A DNA stretch of 64,000 nt from positions 19,375,839 through 19,439,838 of the forward strand of contig CM038465.1 in the NCBI GenBank assembly GCA_021464415.1, read 5' to 3'. The notes below the pieces were generated by a model. That model was not told the DNA's origin and did no database searches. It saw nothing but the letters and a program-made list of their open reading frames with translations. How positions within the stretch are numbered: position 1 is the first letter of the stretch; every line of letters starts with the position of its first letter. Of this stretch, positions 22,526 to 34,400 are shown piece after piece. Source of the stretch: Lonicera japonica. Its lineage: Eukaryota > Streptophyta > Magnoliopsida > Dipsacales > Caprifoliaceae. The position numbers and the translations under genes are program-made.

Positions 22526-24613
22526 ATGGGTTCTCTAGCCTTTGAAAAACCTCTCTCCCTTGTATCACTTGTCCTCTTTGCTGCACTATTTTCCTCATCT
22601 AATATTGCTACCACCTTCGTTGAAGAAGCAAATGCTTTGCTTCAATGGAAATCCACCCTTCAAATAATACCTAAGCCTATGCAATCCTCTTGGTCTCTTC
22701 TTCCTCATAAACCCACCAATTCTTCTTCAAATCAAACTACAAGTGTGAGTCCATGCACTTGGTTCGGAATCTCTTGTAATAGTGAAGGAAGCATAAATGG
22801 ATTGAACCTTTCACAGTCTAATGTAAAAGGTACGCTTTACGGCCTTTCTTTTCGATCGTTCCCCAATCTCAAGTGTGTTGATCTCCACATAAATGAACTT
22901 TTCGGTACCATCCCACCTCAAATAGGTTCCCTCTCTAAACTCGTATATCTCAATTTGTCTTCTAATAAATTTGTTGGTATAATTCCACATGAAATATGCT
23001 TGCTCACCAGTCTTGAAGTCGTCGATTTGTTTGAAAATCAGCTGAATGGCTCAATTCCTCATGACATAGGTAGACTAAAGTCTCTTATTGAGCTTGCATT
23101 GTATACCAATAATCTAGACGGTCCAATTCCCTCTTCTATTGGCAATTTGAGCAATTTGGCTAATTTATATCTCTACACAAATTTGCTCTCGGGTACCATT
23201 CCTCCCGAAATCGGGAATCTCACCAATGTTGTTGAGATCAACTTAGACGATAACCTACTATTTAGTTCCATTCCGTCAAGTTTTGGGAACTTGTATAACC
23301 AAACCATGCTCCGCCTATACAATAACCAGTTAACTGGCTTCATTCCACTAGAACTAGGGAACTTGAAATTACTCAAAAGTCTGAGCCTTAGTAAAAATAA
23401 TCTTTATGGATCAATTCCGTCATCGTTGGGTGATCTCGAATCCTTGAGTTTTCTATGCTTGTCCTATAATCAACTTTCGGGTCCAATTCCTAAAGAACTA
23501 GGAAACTTGGAGAACCTTGTCGAGATGTATATAATTGAAAATAAACTCAGTGGTTCTATTCCACCTCAACTTGGCAACCTCACCAACTTAGAAAGGTTGT
23601 ACCTTCGTAAAAACCAACTTTCGGGTCCGATCCCAAAACAATTTGGAAGTCTTGAATTACTTGAACTCAAATTAGGTATCAATAGGCTCTCCGGTTACTT
23701 ACCAGAAGAGATATGCAATGGTGGAAAACTTCAAAATTTGAGTGTTAGCCATAACAATTTCGTTGGTCCAATTCCCAAAAGCTTGAGAAACTGCTCGAAC
23801 TTAACTAGAGTCCTCCTCGATGGAAACCAATTCACTGGAAACATATCTGAAGGTTTTGGTGTCTATCCAAACTTGCAACTGATGTATTTAAGTGACAACA
23901 AACTGTATGGTCATCTTTCCGATAGTTGGAGCAAGTGTAGAAAGCTAACAAACTTACAAATTGCAAGGAACAATATCAGTGGTGGCATACCGTTAGAATT
24001 TGGCAGTTCGAATTTTGTTGTACTTGATATTTCGTCAAATAATTTAGCTGGGAAGATTCCAAAGGATTTGGGTAAATTGAAGCATTTGTGGAGATTATTA
24101 TTGAGCGATAACCAACTTTTTGGCAATATTCCTCAAGAAATTGGATCCTTAACTGAGTTGTCGGAACTCAATTTGTCTAGAAACATATTAAATGGGTCAA
24201 TACCAGTAAATATTTCAAATTGCTTGAATCTGTTTAGTTTGAGTTTGAGTGACAACAATCTTAGCCAAAATATTCCAGTGGAGATAACAAAGCTATTCCA
24301 CTTGTCGGCTCTCGATTTGAGTGGGAACTCACTAACAGGGGAGATTCCATCTCAAATCAAAAGTTTGCAGAGTTTGGAGAAGTTGAATCTTTCTCACAAC
24401 AAACTTTCGGGTGAAATTCCAAATGCTTTCGATGATATGAATGCTTTGTTATATATTGACATATCCTACAACGAGCTTTATGGTCCTATCCCCAATAGCA
24501 AAGTTTTTGAGAATGTGTCTATGCAAGTATTACGAGGGAACAAAGGTCTGTGTGGTAATGTTAATGGATTGCAGCATTGTACAAATCCTTCTGTGGTGTC
24601 AAAGCATAAATAG
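22526..24613 (+). CDS. Secreted LRR ectodomain encoded upstream of the TAG
   Basis: If translation stops at the TAG, the product is about 695 residues: signal peptide, complete LRR solenoid and C-cap, with no membrane anchor. That would be a secreted LRR protein able to bind ligand or co-receptor without signalling. Many N-x-S/T sites are present, as expected for an extracellular domain. The solenoid has no internal stop or frameshift, so the nonsense change is young or the ectodomain is still constrained. Whether this product accumulates cannot be told from sequence. Confidence 0.6.
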   Translation: MGSLAFEKPLSLVSLVLFAALFSSSNIATTFVEEANALLQWKSTLQIIPKPMQSSWSLLPHKPTNSSSNQTTSVSPCTWFGISCNSEGSINGLNLSQSNVKGTLYGLSFRSFPNLKCVDLHINELFGTIPPQIGSLSKLVYLNLSSNKFVGIIPHEICLLTSLEVVDLFENQLNGSIPHDIGRLKSLIELALYTNNLDGPIPSSIGNLSNLANLYLYTNLLSGTIPPEIGNLTNVVEINLDDNLLFSSIPSSFGNLYNQTMLRLYNNQLTGFIPLELGNLKLLKSLSLSKNNLYGSIPSSLGDLESLSFLCLSYNQLSGPIPKELGNLENLVEMYIIENKLSGSIPPQLGNLTNLERLYLRKNQLSGPIPKQFGSLELLELKLGINRLSGYLPEEICNGGKLQNLSVSHNNFVGPIPKSLRNCSNLTRVLLDGNQFTGNISEGFGVYPNLQLMYLSDNKLYGHLSDSWSKCRKLTNLQIARNNISGGIPLEFGSSNFVVLDISSNNLAGKIPKDLGKLKHLWRLLLSDNQLFGNIPQEIGSLTELSELNLSRNILNGSIPVNISNCLNLFSLSLSDNNLSQNIPVEITKLFHLSALDLSGNSLTGEIPSQIKSLQSLEKLNLSHNKLSGEIPNAFDDMNALLYIDISYNELYGPIPNSKVFENVSMQVLRGNKGLCGNVNGLQHCTNPSVVSKHK

Positions 24614-24616
24614 AAA

Positions 24617-26023
24617 ATGAGCCATAAACTTGTTCTCATAATTGTACTCCCTCTCATTGTATCCCTTATACTTCTTTGTGCTTTGGTTTTATTCGTCGTC
24701 ATCTATGACCGAAGAAGAAGAAGAAGAAGAAGAAGAAGAAGAAGAAGAAAGTCAAAAGCAAGGGAAAGGGATGCACAAGATCAAGACATATTTTCGATAT
24801 TAAGTTTCGATGGAAGGGCAATGTACAAAGAAATCTTGAAGGCCACAAATGATTTTGATTTCCAGTATTGTATTGGACAAGGAGGATTTGGAGTTGTTTA
24901 CAAAGCGGAAATGCAATCGGGTAATGTTGTAGCTGTGAAGAAACTTCACACATTATCAGACATAGTTGACCGTAAAGCTTTTGAAAATGAGGTAAAAGCA
25001 TTGATAGAAATAAGGCATCGAAACATTGTGAAGCTTCATGGATTTTGTTCACATGCTCAAAATTCGTTTTTGGTCTATGACTACAATGAAAGATGTAGCT
25101 TAGTCGAAATCTTGAGCAAAGAAGAAGAAGCAAGGAAATTGGATTGGCAAAAAAGGGTGAACATTATTAAGGGAGTCGCTCTTGCTTTGTCTTACATGCA
25201 CCATGATTGTTCTCCTCCAATTGTTCATCGAGACATATCGAGCAAGAATGTTTTGCTTGATTCCGAGTATGAGGCGTGTGTTTCGGATTTTGGTACTGCT
25301 AAGATTTTAAAGCTACATTCATCAAACTGGAGTGCACTCGCTGGAACGTATGGATATGTTGCACCAGGTATATAAGCTTAAACTTTATATACTTATCCTC
25401 GATTAAATAAAATAAACAAGCATTCTAATGCACTCAACACCTATGCAATGTTAGTAAAGTTTTCAAATGTAAGATACAAATGTTGCTTGTTTTAGTGGTT
25501 TGGATTTTCGCCATGTTTGGGAGGTTCAAAAACATAGTCATTTATCCTGCTTTTTATTTTTTTATTTGAGACAGTTATACTAGTTAAGAGTGTTTTATAT
25601 AATTTAGAAGTAGAATAAATTACTTCACATATCATTTTTTATATGACATGAATGAGCAAACTCTAGTCTACATACATATATGACAATTAAACTTATGCTT
25701 TTAATTCTCTTTTGGTAGAGTTTGCTTACACAATGAAGATAACGGAAAAGTGTGATGTGTATAGCTTTGGAGTACTATCGTTAGAAGTGCTTAGAGGAAA
25801 GCATCCATGTGATTACATTGCTTCGCTATTATCTCAATCAAGTGAAGACAACCGACTTCAAGATGCGTTGGATGAACGACTTCCACCTCCTTCACTTGAA
25901 GTAGAGAAGCTATTGTTATCCATCATAATACTAGCAAAAGCATGTTTGCATGATAATCCTCAATCAAGGCCAACAATGCGCATTGTTTCTCAGACACTAT
26001 CAATCAAAACACCTACTTCTTAA
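24617..26023 (+). CDS. Transmembrane plus kinase portion downstream of the TAG
   Basis: In the same frame as the ectodomain, starting two codons after the TAG. An ATG at 24617 could in principle start a membrane-anchored cytoplasmic kinase with no ectodomain. Exon 1 ends at 25367, exon 2 runs 25719-26023. The glycine loop, VAIK-type lysine, HRD aspartate, DFG and the exon 2 helices ([28 protein letters not shown]) are intact. The C-terminus is about the usual family length. Confidence 0.6.
24709..24750 (+). repeat. In-frame (AGA)n microsatellite coding polyarginine
   Basis: About 14 AGA codons immediately after the transmembrane helix and an aspartate. Family members have a short basic stop-transfer segment here; this copy has an expanded pure arginine run. 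Its uninterrupted repeat predicts length polymorphism. Confidence 0.9.
25368..25718 (+). other. Intron of the receptor kinase gene
   Basis: Donor GTATAT after CACCAG and acceptor TTTTGGTAG before AGTTTGC. Splicing restores the conserved kinase GYVAPE-x-AYTMK region across a phase-1 junction. Without splicing the frame stops three codons into the intron. Confidence 0.85.
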
Positions 26024-29000
26024 ATGCAATTGTTGCATTTCTATAATTTTATCTTTTGAGCATATGCAAAGTATTATACATCTTTCTGAAATTTTATGCA
26101 CTCAATTGATTAAAAGAGTAATCAACTTAATGCATAAAATTAAAATGAAAAATATACGTCTAATACATTGTTTAAGCTCAATTTTCAAACTGATGAATGT
26201 AATGATAGTATTTGCAAGAACAACCAACCACCTCCTAACAATTTAGGAGGTTCTATAGTTTTGTATATGTCTTTTGAATTTGTATTTCCAATGAATAGCA
26301 TAATCATTCAACAGCTAGATACAATGTTCTTTTTCATTAAACAAAAATGGTCCATTTTAATAGGTTAAGTTCTTGCAAATTTTAAGAATGTATAATTTCT
26401 TTTATTGTGTTTATATACTAGTTTTTGAGAGTATGTACGATGCACATGATACAAGTGTGATTGTTTGCTAGATCTAACAAAAGTTGTGTTTATATTCTTT
26501 TTACACATTCTTTGGCAATTCAATTGGGTTCCCCATCTACCAAATCTCTAGCCCATGAGAGATTGAGAGCACAACTTTGAAGTAAAGGTAATGTTTCTCA
26601 ACTTATTAGAGTTTTTGACATTTTTGTCTTTTAAAGTTTGAGTGCATTGTCACTTTAGTCCCCAATATTCATTTTTTGACTTTTCACACCCCATCGTGGA
26701 TGCCGCCTGTCACTTTAGTCCCTAGAACCATTTTTCGTTTGATTAGTGGACGGAAACCGTGTGCCTAGAGGTTTAATTTAGTCATATATGTAATACCACA
26801 TACTTTAATTTGTTTTAAATTGAATTATATTAGCTTATTTATATTCATGTGAGTGATCATTTGGTGATTCGGGTGGTCCGAATCACCAAATATATTTCTT
26901 CATTTTCATAAACCTACAAATTCACAATTTTTCTGGTCTTTAGACGTTGAGAAATTAAATTTGGGAGTGTGATATCAGCTTTTTGTATAACTATTGCATA
27001 AAGGGTTGTAGTTCTTTGGTGATGGGTACAATTTTTCTTTAATTTGATTGAACAAGTGAACATGTCAAATTGTTTTATTAGGTATATATAATTCAATTTT
27101 CTCAAATTGGATTATAAAATTGTTTTCATAGTTGTATTTTCTTGGCAAATAATTCCATATAATTCGATTCGTCAATTTTTTTATTTACTGACGTTAGTGC
27201 AATCTAAAATAGTGAGTTTCATTGAACATATTAATTTGATCAAATCGTACAATGGTTAACGTGTTTGTTTGTCTTATGTTTATACTGCATTAGTGGAGAG
27301 GTTCTAAGACGAAAAATGTATTGTTCTTATTTTGGAAACAATTCCATAAGTGTTTAGAATTGATATCTAATGTCGTTTGAACTATTGACAAAAGCTTTTG
27401 CCAGTACAATATTTAGTAGATCAAATGGGACAAATGGTGACAAGTATAAGCTCTTTGAAGTTTTCTTCAAGTCAATAAGCTTTCGCACAAGTCTCCCTTA
27501 GGATAAATAAAAAAAAAAAAAAATGAAAAACATATTTTGCTCCTCTAAAGTGATGGAAATCACTTTATCTAAATAAGTGGATTTAAACAACGTTCATTTG
27601 TCTTTTCCCATCCATATTCATACTCTCCTCATTACATCATTTATTACAAATAACCAAGAACACAAAGATAGATCTTTAATCAGGAAATAAAAGGTTATGT
27701 ATTGTTTATTACCCTTGCAAGTCAACAAATAGGAAATAAAAGGTTCTGTAATGGACATCAACGGACAAGAAGGGAAGGATGGAAGAAATTTGTTCTTCTC
27801 ACAAAAATTTCAACATCTCTCAGACTAGTTGGGTAAGTTCCCCAAGGACAGTATTACTTTGCCTTCTACATATTTATGTACTCCCTTCATCCCGAGTAAG
27901 AATTTGCTATACCTTTTTTAATTCTTGGGACTTAATAATTGTACCAAATCTTAATATGTTAAATGAGTTTTGTTTTTGATAATTGATTAGGTTGAAATTA
28001 GTGCATCCTTAAAAACGTGTGGATGCCAAGCTGGACTTTTAATTTTACATGGAATGAGCATGCGGAGGTGGTGGAAACTTATCTATCTATTGTCGCAATA
28101 AATTTGGTGAATTTGTTCCAAGAGACCACTTGCTGCTATTATTGCAATGGAATTATATGACTTAAAGATGATGATTCACATGTATATTGGATTCCTGGAA
28201 TCTGAAAACTGTAGAGCTATCCTTCTTCAATGGCTCACTTACTACTGGATTATCATTATAATTGTAATATTCTCGACTATTTATAAATGCACAATATGAT
28301 CTTTCACTTGGTTCGCACTTGAATGAGTACATTGGCACTAGAATTAATGTTTCTATTTCTTGTATCCTTCAAATGTATGTATAGTCCAACCTTTTTTCTT
28401 ATTGAGTTCTTGGAATTTTGTTGTGCATATATTCATTGTGGAAACAAATGTATTGAAATATAGAAGAAAATTTTGTAACACGCCCGTTTAATTACTTTTT
28501 TCCTTTGTAAATTAATAGAGTCAATTTCTTTTGTAGTATACAAAGGAACGTAAACTCTTAATTAAAGACAGAGAATACTGCATAATTGTTTCTTTTCTAA
28601 ACTCAAACTTTAGACACACACTCTCCCAAACCATGAGTTCATTATAGAGATAACTAGGGATAACTTAGTCAACAGGGCTCTCACTTTCGATTGAGAGTTC
28701 ATGAGTTGATTTGACACTGATACATAACACATGCGTGAGACAAATTTCGTATAAACTGATTTATTGTTATATATATATATACATACAAGAATGAGGGGCT
28801 ATTCATCCTTTTGCAAATTAGTTTTGAGTTGGGTGCTCTCAAGTTTAATAATTTCAATCCGATGAAGTTATTCTTTGGGCTTAAAAGCTTACATGATCTT
28901 AAAAAATACACCCGTTGAAGTCAAATGTTATGATGTTTAGCATGTATCAGGTTTTTTCTTACCTCAAAGGCCAATTACATGATTATAATTACTAATTTCA

Positions 29001-29088
29001 AGTACGTTATAGAACTAAAATGCAATAAAATTAAAGCTCACCAAAAGGTGCAATAACCTCTTTACCCTAGGCTTTCCAATAAGACAAT
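26024..29088. other. AT-rich intergenic DNA downstream of the receptor kinase
   Basis: 3 kb with no gene I can support. It contains a perfect 14-bp-arm hairpin at 26859-26891 (listed separately), a duplicated CACTTTAGTCC phrase at about 26651 and 26711, and a duplicated AGGAAATAAAAGGTT phrase at about 27681 and 27731. Confidence 0.6.
26859..26891. repeat. Perfect short hairpin
   Basis: Arms ATTTGGTGATTCGG (26859-26872) and CCGAATCACCAAAT (26878-26891) are exact reverse complements around a 5-base loop, GTGGT. No U-tract follows, so it is not a simple terminator. It could be a cruciform site or the core of a very short MITE. Confidence 0.8.
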
Positions 29089-29884
29089 GGTGATGCTGTG
29101 ATCTCGTCTAGTCCTCCATTATATTCAACAAAAGGAAATTGTGAGTTACTAAATGGAGGCTTGATTATGCTCATGTGCAAGGATTGGGCGTGGAAATACA
29201 AGTGTTTAAGCCTTGAATTAATCATGCTAGAAGATGCAAGAAGCTTAAATGATGATCATGCATTACATGGGGTTCCTAAAGATTGGGCGTGGAAGTTCAA
29301 GAGGTTAGGACCGCAAGAAGGCCCATTAGAATAATTTAGAAGATATTAATTTAATTTGCTTTTAAATTAGTGGGCTTCTTGAGTCTCATTATTCCATTAG
29401 GAATTAGAATTAGTAATTTCCTTTTTGAATAGTTTCTTTATTGTCTTATTATTAATTTCCTTATTGCATTAGGAATATTCTACGTGTTATTATTTTCCTT
29501 TTCTAAGCAGGAAATAATTTTCTTTTTGAATTAGGATTTAGGCTTTGTTTACTCCTATTTAAAGGAGGCACATTATTGTTTTAGATTAAAAAGAGTTTGA
29601 TAATTAATAATATTGAGAGTTTTCTCTTTGTGTTCTCTAAGAACATGTTGAACATGTTGAAATGATTAATTCAATTGTTCTTGACTTATCAATCAATTCT
29701 CTACCAATTGATTGTGGCGTCTTCAATTATACGAGGTTCACCCTGTAGACACCCCGATCCGTGACCCCCGCGAGAACCCTAACAACCTTCGAGAACTGCT
29801 GTTTCTGGACTCCGAGACCCACCCGAACACCCGAGACTGCCCCGTAAGCGTCTGTTGGCCAAACAAACATGCTTTAAAGCGAAA

Positions 29885-30062
29885 TGTCGCGCGACAGTCA
29901 AGATTGTCGCGCGACATACACCAGTATGTCGCACGACAATCCCACCTTTTGGGGAACATGTCGCGCGACAAACACCCCACCACTCCACTTTCTGACTCAG
30001 CAATGAGTCAGAATCATCATTAAAGTAGAATGTCGCGTGACAGTCAAGATTGTCGCGCGACA
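29885..30062. repeat. Array of six TGTCGCGCGACA palindromes
   Basis: Copies start at 29885, 29905, 29927, 29959, 30031 and 30051; those at 29927 and 30031 carry one change each. The first and last pairs are 20 bp apart and share the linker GTCAAGAT and the trailing ATACACC. The last copy ends 17 bp before the TATA box. Confidence 0.92.
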
Positions 30063-30078
30063 TACACCTTTTCGCCAC

Positions 30079-30086
30079 TATAAATA
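30079..30086 (+). promoter_or_regulatory. TATA box of LTR family B
   Basis: TATAAATA followed by GGCCAGCAGCC, a good plant core promoter in the expected U3 position. Transcription would start about 30 bp downstream, near 30115. Confidence 0.65.
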
Positions 30087-31460
30087 GGCCAGCAGCCCCC
30101 AAGGTTCAAGGGACCAACATCAGAGCAAAAAACAGCAGTTTCAGAGCAGAAAACAGCGTCAAGCATTCTCGAGTATCGTCTGATTTCCGAAGAATTATCG
30201 AATCTATTCTCGACACTTGACGTGTCCAGTCTCGGGAATCGAATTCTCAGAAATATCTGAAGAAGGAGAAGATTATTATCGACGGAGATCTCTCTGCCGT
30301 ATTATATTCTCTTTCTTATTATTATTCTCGTCGGGAAGGTAAATAAAGTCTCTTCTAGTAATTAAATAAGATATTTGCATATTAGTTTTATTGTGGCAAC
30401 ATGGTTGTGATAGGTTCCTAACGCGCTCGAAAATCAGGTTTATCTGTGTACTTGTTTTATTTATGTTGTTCTGTCCACGTTTTATTTGAATAAACTTATT
30501 GCCAAGTTATAAATAGTCTACCGTCTTCAAAACAAAAGACCCTGATAAAACCATTTGTAAAACCAGAAGAATAAGTACGTTATCGTCCGGATAAAATTCT
30601 GTTTTCAAAACCCGGTTTGATACGACTTATCTAGGAATTAAAATCAATATATCCCGTCTTCTCTATAGACTGCGATGTGTCTGATAACTCTCCTCAAAGA
30701 GTTCTAGTTCCATATTAAATTAGTCCCGATACAAGATCCGAACTTTTACAAAAGTAATCACAATACGAGAAAACTGTCATTATCTGAGGAAATAATACGG
30801 GACATTCTTTCAAAATAAAAGGTTTTGTCATTTGTATTTACATCTTTCAATAATAAAAACATCGGATCTCGGAACGCAAAGGTTTCTACCCCTTTCCCGT
30901 TTTTCCCCGAAAATTAGTGATTTCATTTGAAAAGTAGTAGACTGTCAGTAAAAGCATCCATGTTTTTCAACATAAAATAAACATATAAGACCACTAGAGA
31001 CCGAAAGGGCGGAATGGGTGCTTAACACCTTCCCAAACCGTAATATAGTTCCCGAACCCTATAGAATCCTAGTTTCGCAGACAAACGTGTAAAGAAAGGC
31101 TTATCTGTAGCCTTTCCCCTTACACAACCCTTTTTGTCCGTTTTCTCGTAAAACGTACTGGCGACTCTGAACGAACCCCTTTGCATCTAGAATAGACGTA
31201 GGGACACCCGATATGAATTATCAAACAACTCCAAGCAAATGGAGCGACGGAATCCCTTCCGACGCTTCAGACGCCCAGGGAACAGGGACGAGACCCGGGG
31301 GTCGCATTTGCGGATTCTCACACACCCTTCTTTAAGAGTTGGGTTGAGGTTTCCGCATTCCATCTTTCGCGTGATTCCAAGGTTCTAGTCTGTTTATGGA
31401 CTACGGGTCAAGGGTCCATTAGCCCGGCTAGGAAAGACGATCCGGGTTCGCGTCAGGTGA

Positions 31461-34400
31461 TGTGTCCGATTTCTGGAGCATAGTGGAGAGGCCTCCATAT
31501 TGATCACCCCCTGACAGTATTTATCGAAGAAATAAGCTCTAGCTTAGCCATATCTTTATGTTTTAGTTTTACTAATAAAGCCCCGATATTATGTAAAAAG
31601 TTTTTTTATCTTCGTTGTACCATGAATAGGGCGCATGTCATTACCCGGGTGGTTGCCAGTGCCAACTGGGCCATGGTGTATCACTTCCTTGCAGCCATTT
31701 CGTTAATGCGATCAAACATGACCTCAACGTGTTTAATATTTTTCAGGTTGAAATTTTGGGAATAACTATTAAAGAGAAAATCAATTTATTAGTATTAAAT
31801 ATGTGAACTTGAAATACATACTAGTATATATACTACATATAAAAGCATACATTCCTTATATAATCTTTTTTGTTCTGAAAAATTTGTTACTAAAACATAT
31901 GAGTGTAGAATTGTTGATCATCTCTCTTCGAAGGAAGTTTACAATGAAAATAAGAGTGAATGCTTTCTAATATTTTCAAAAATTGTACAAGCACTCATTA
32001 ACACAAACCTTTCTGTAGTTGCCATATGGAAAATTTTCAGCAATTGGGACCTGATGAGAAGAATCCTTGCACTAGAGAACTGCACGTACACAACTATCCT
32101 AATTCCAAGTTCCCTGTCCAAAATACAAAGTGCTATCAAATTTGTCCAAAATACAGAGTGTTGTCAAATGAGAATTTTTTTACTTATTAGATACTTTGTT
32201 CAAAAACAGGGTGGATATCAAAAGAAAATTTGAGCCGAAAACATTCAACGCAAAATCCAATTACTAGTGGGAATTGGTTCAAACCATCACATCCCAAATA
32301 GTGATCCCACATCGGATAAATGTGGTATTTAACATGTGTATATATATATAAGTAAGGTAGAAGCACTTATAAGTAACGAGACCTTTTGGAAAAGAAAAAA
32401 ACCCACTCCTATGCTGCAAGGCAAGATCATTACACCATATAATCTGCAATCCATGTGGCCATAAAATAGCCTCGTATACTACTATATTAGACTCGGAACA
32501 TCCAACAAAAATCAATCGTGAAATAGTTTTAAAGTTTTTATATATATTTGTTTGCAAGGCTTCAAAATTTTCAAATTGTGAATTTTTATAGTCCCAACAA
32601 ATAAATGGCGCACTTTAAAAATTGAGTAATTAAATAAATGTCTCACCGGCAAGTAGGAAATATTTCTTCTTGGACATCTTTTGTCCACAAGGACCATTCT
32701 AGTTGAACTGCAATTATAGGATGAACAACATGAACCCTTCTCATTGTCGAGGCTGAGGTTTCAGATAGACCTACATACTTGTCCCACTTCCACAAGCAAA
32801 AACAGTCAAAAATAAATAAAGTGATGCTAAGAACTACTGCATCATATCTGTAGTACAAAATAAAGCATCATTGACATGACCACAACAAACAAAATCTAAG
32901 GGCTAAGAATGCATCTAACATATCCAAATTATGTGTGCACCTATCTATCTCTCCCTCTCTTCCTGTAATTGTTGTATATTTGCTCTCTCAAATCTATAAA
33001 CAAAAGAATCCGCATTCTCTCTCTCATCTTCTTGCCCTCTAAGAGTATCTCCAACAATAATATAAATTTTTGTTTTGTATAAAATATACAAAACATAGTA
33101 ATTTTTTTGTCTCCAACACTCTTTAAACATACTTAGACACGTAAAATGTATGTAAAGTATAGTGTAAAATAGTAAAATACATAGCTTATTTACACTGCCA
33201 TGTCAGTTTTCTCTTTCTAAAATCTTTTTTGTAAAACTTTAAATTGTAATAATTTTTAATACAAAATATGAATTTTAATAAAAATTATATATTTGAAATC
33301 CACACTTCAAGATGAATAAAAAATTATGGAAAATTACACCGAATGGTATTTAATATTTGTCACTATCTTATTGGTATTTTTAAATTTTTACACAAGATTT
33401 AAAAATTTATTATTAGAGCATATTCCTTTAAACATCACCATTAGAGATACTGTTAACGTTTTGTAAATCTTTGATTCAAATCACCCTCTCTCCCTCTCAA
33501 AATCTCTTTATAAAGTTTAAAGTATGATCACCTAAAAAATCTTTTTAGTTTTCTATTTCATTCTTTTTCCTATCCAAGCACCTCATGCATACTTATCAAT
33601 GTCTTTTACCTCTATTTTTACCTTTTAACCTTTTTTAATTGTCAGTATAATTTGTTTTAAGAAATAAGTTATTACATTTTTTAAGTAAAAATTTAATTTT
33701 TTATTCTAATTTTTCCAAATAACTACAAACAATTAGTCAAAATGTGAACAGCGTCTTTGTTGCAAACATATTGTTTTTATTTAACAAATAAATTAATTTA
33801 TAGTATTGTTTTTCTAATTTTCAAAAATCATTTTTTTTATATAAATAAATTCTTATCGTAAGTTTTTACAGTTGACTGCCCATAATTGACACTAATTGTT
33901 ATGATCTTAACTAAAACACTCAAATGTAAAAATCATTCCTTGTACTTGAAACTCATTTTAACCATCTTGATTATTAATTAATTCTTTTCTTTCTTCATCG
34001 TGTAATTTCATTAGTGTTTTTTACAAAATTTTATTAGAAATAACTTTTAGATATTTGAGAGAGCAAGACAAAATAAAAATGAGTATTCTTAAAATAAAGT
34101 TCAAATTTTTATTTACCGCAAATATCAAATAATTAACTTTATTTTTAATATTGATTAAGTTTATTAAGCTTTTACAGGGAAAAATACAAAAGTCGAAGAA
34201 TTCTTAATTTTTTAAGTGGATATTTGATAGTACTGTAATAATGATCTTCAGTGATATCTTTTATCAATGAATTATGGTATGTTATTGCTTCCTGGACTTT
34301 TAATCTTTTTGGTTTTTGGTTTTTGGTTTTTGCTTTGTAGAATTTTTTGATTTTTTCAAAATCTATATTTTAAAATTTGAGTTTTCCTATTTCAAAATTT

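Larger units (their letters stand above)
22505..26023 (+). pseudogene. LRR receptor-like kinase (MIK2-like), split by one in-frame stop
   Basis: Plasma-membrane LRR receptor kinase of the MDIS1-interacting receptor-like-kinase-2-like group, which perceives apoplastic peptides in immunity and development. From the preferred start at 22526 (MGSLAFEKPLSLVSLVLFAA) there is a signal peptide, an LRR N-cap (ANALLQWKSTLQ, CTWFGISCN), about 22 LRRs of the plant SIPPxLGNLxNLxxLxL type and a C-cap (GNKGLCGN...HC). A TAG at 24611-24613 interrupts the frame right after the ectodomain. The same frame continues with the transmembrane helix ([20 protein letters not shown]), a run of 14 arginines, and the kinase: [40 protein letters not shown] 351-bp intron (25368-25718, GT...AG) separates GYVAP from EFAYTMK, the usual family position. 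All catalytic residues are kept. Either a recent nonsense allele or a gene making a soluble ectodomain; the first ATG at 22505 adds seven residues. Confidence 0.85.
29744..31322 (+). mobile_element. Solo LTR, family B, 1579 bp, nested
   Basis: Starts TGTAGACACC and ends GATTCTCACA (TGT...ACA inverted ends), with the exact duplication CACCC at 29739-29743 and 31323-31327. It carries its own TATA box (30079-30086) and, just upstream, six near-copies of the palindrome TGTCGCGCGACA. No PBS, gag or pol follows. Its excess of CG-containing motifs contrasts with its AT-rich host. Confidence 0.9.
29094..31455 (+). mobile_element. Solo LTR, family A (diverged), interrupted by another solo LTR
   Basis: Starts TGCTGTGATC and ends GGTTCGCGTCA, with the exact 5-bp duplication GGTGA at 29089-29093 and 31456-31460. 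Removing the inserted 1579-bp LTR and its duplicated CACCC leaves 778 bp, close to the 761 bp of the related LTR at 8670. Homologous landmarks include CTATTTAAAGGAGGC, TCTAAGAACA and GACTTATCAATCAATT. No internal region is present. Confidence 0.88.

Noticed and set aside
24699..25133. Minus-strand frame with a polyphenylalanine run opposite the kinase
   Set aside because: Shadow of the AGA repeat and kinase exon on the coding strand.
27779..27979. 66-codon plus-strand frame
   Set aside because: Ordinary AT-rich chance frame; no start context, splice signals or homology.
32299..32360. TCCCACATCGG followed by an AT-rich TATA-like run, as in plant snRNA promoters
   Set aside because: No U1, U2, U3, U5 or U6 sequence follows, and the motif is also frequent in plant retroelement LTRs.
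33044..33460. Possible MITE bounded by GAGTATCTCCAACA and an inverted copy
   Set aside because: The right copy matches only about 9 of 14 bases and no clear target duplication was found; kept only as a note in the gap entry.
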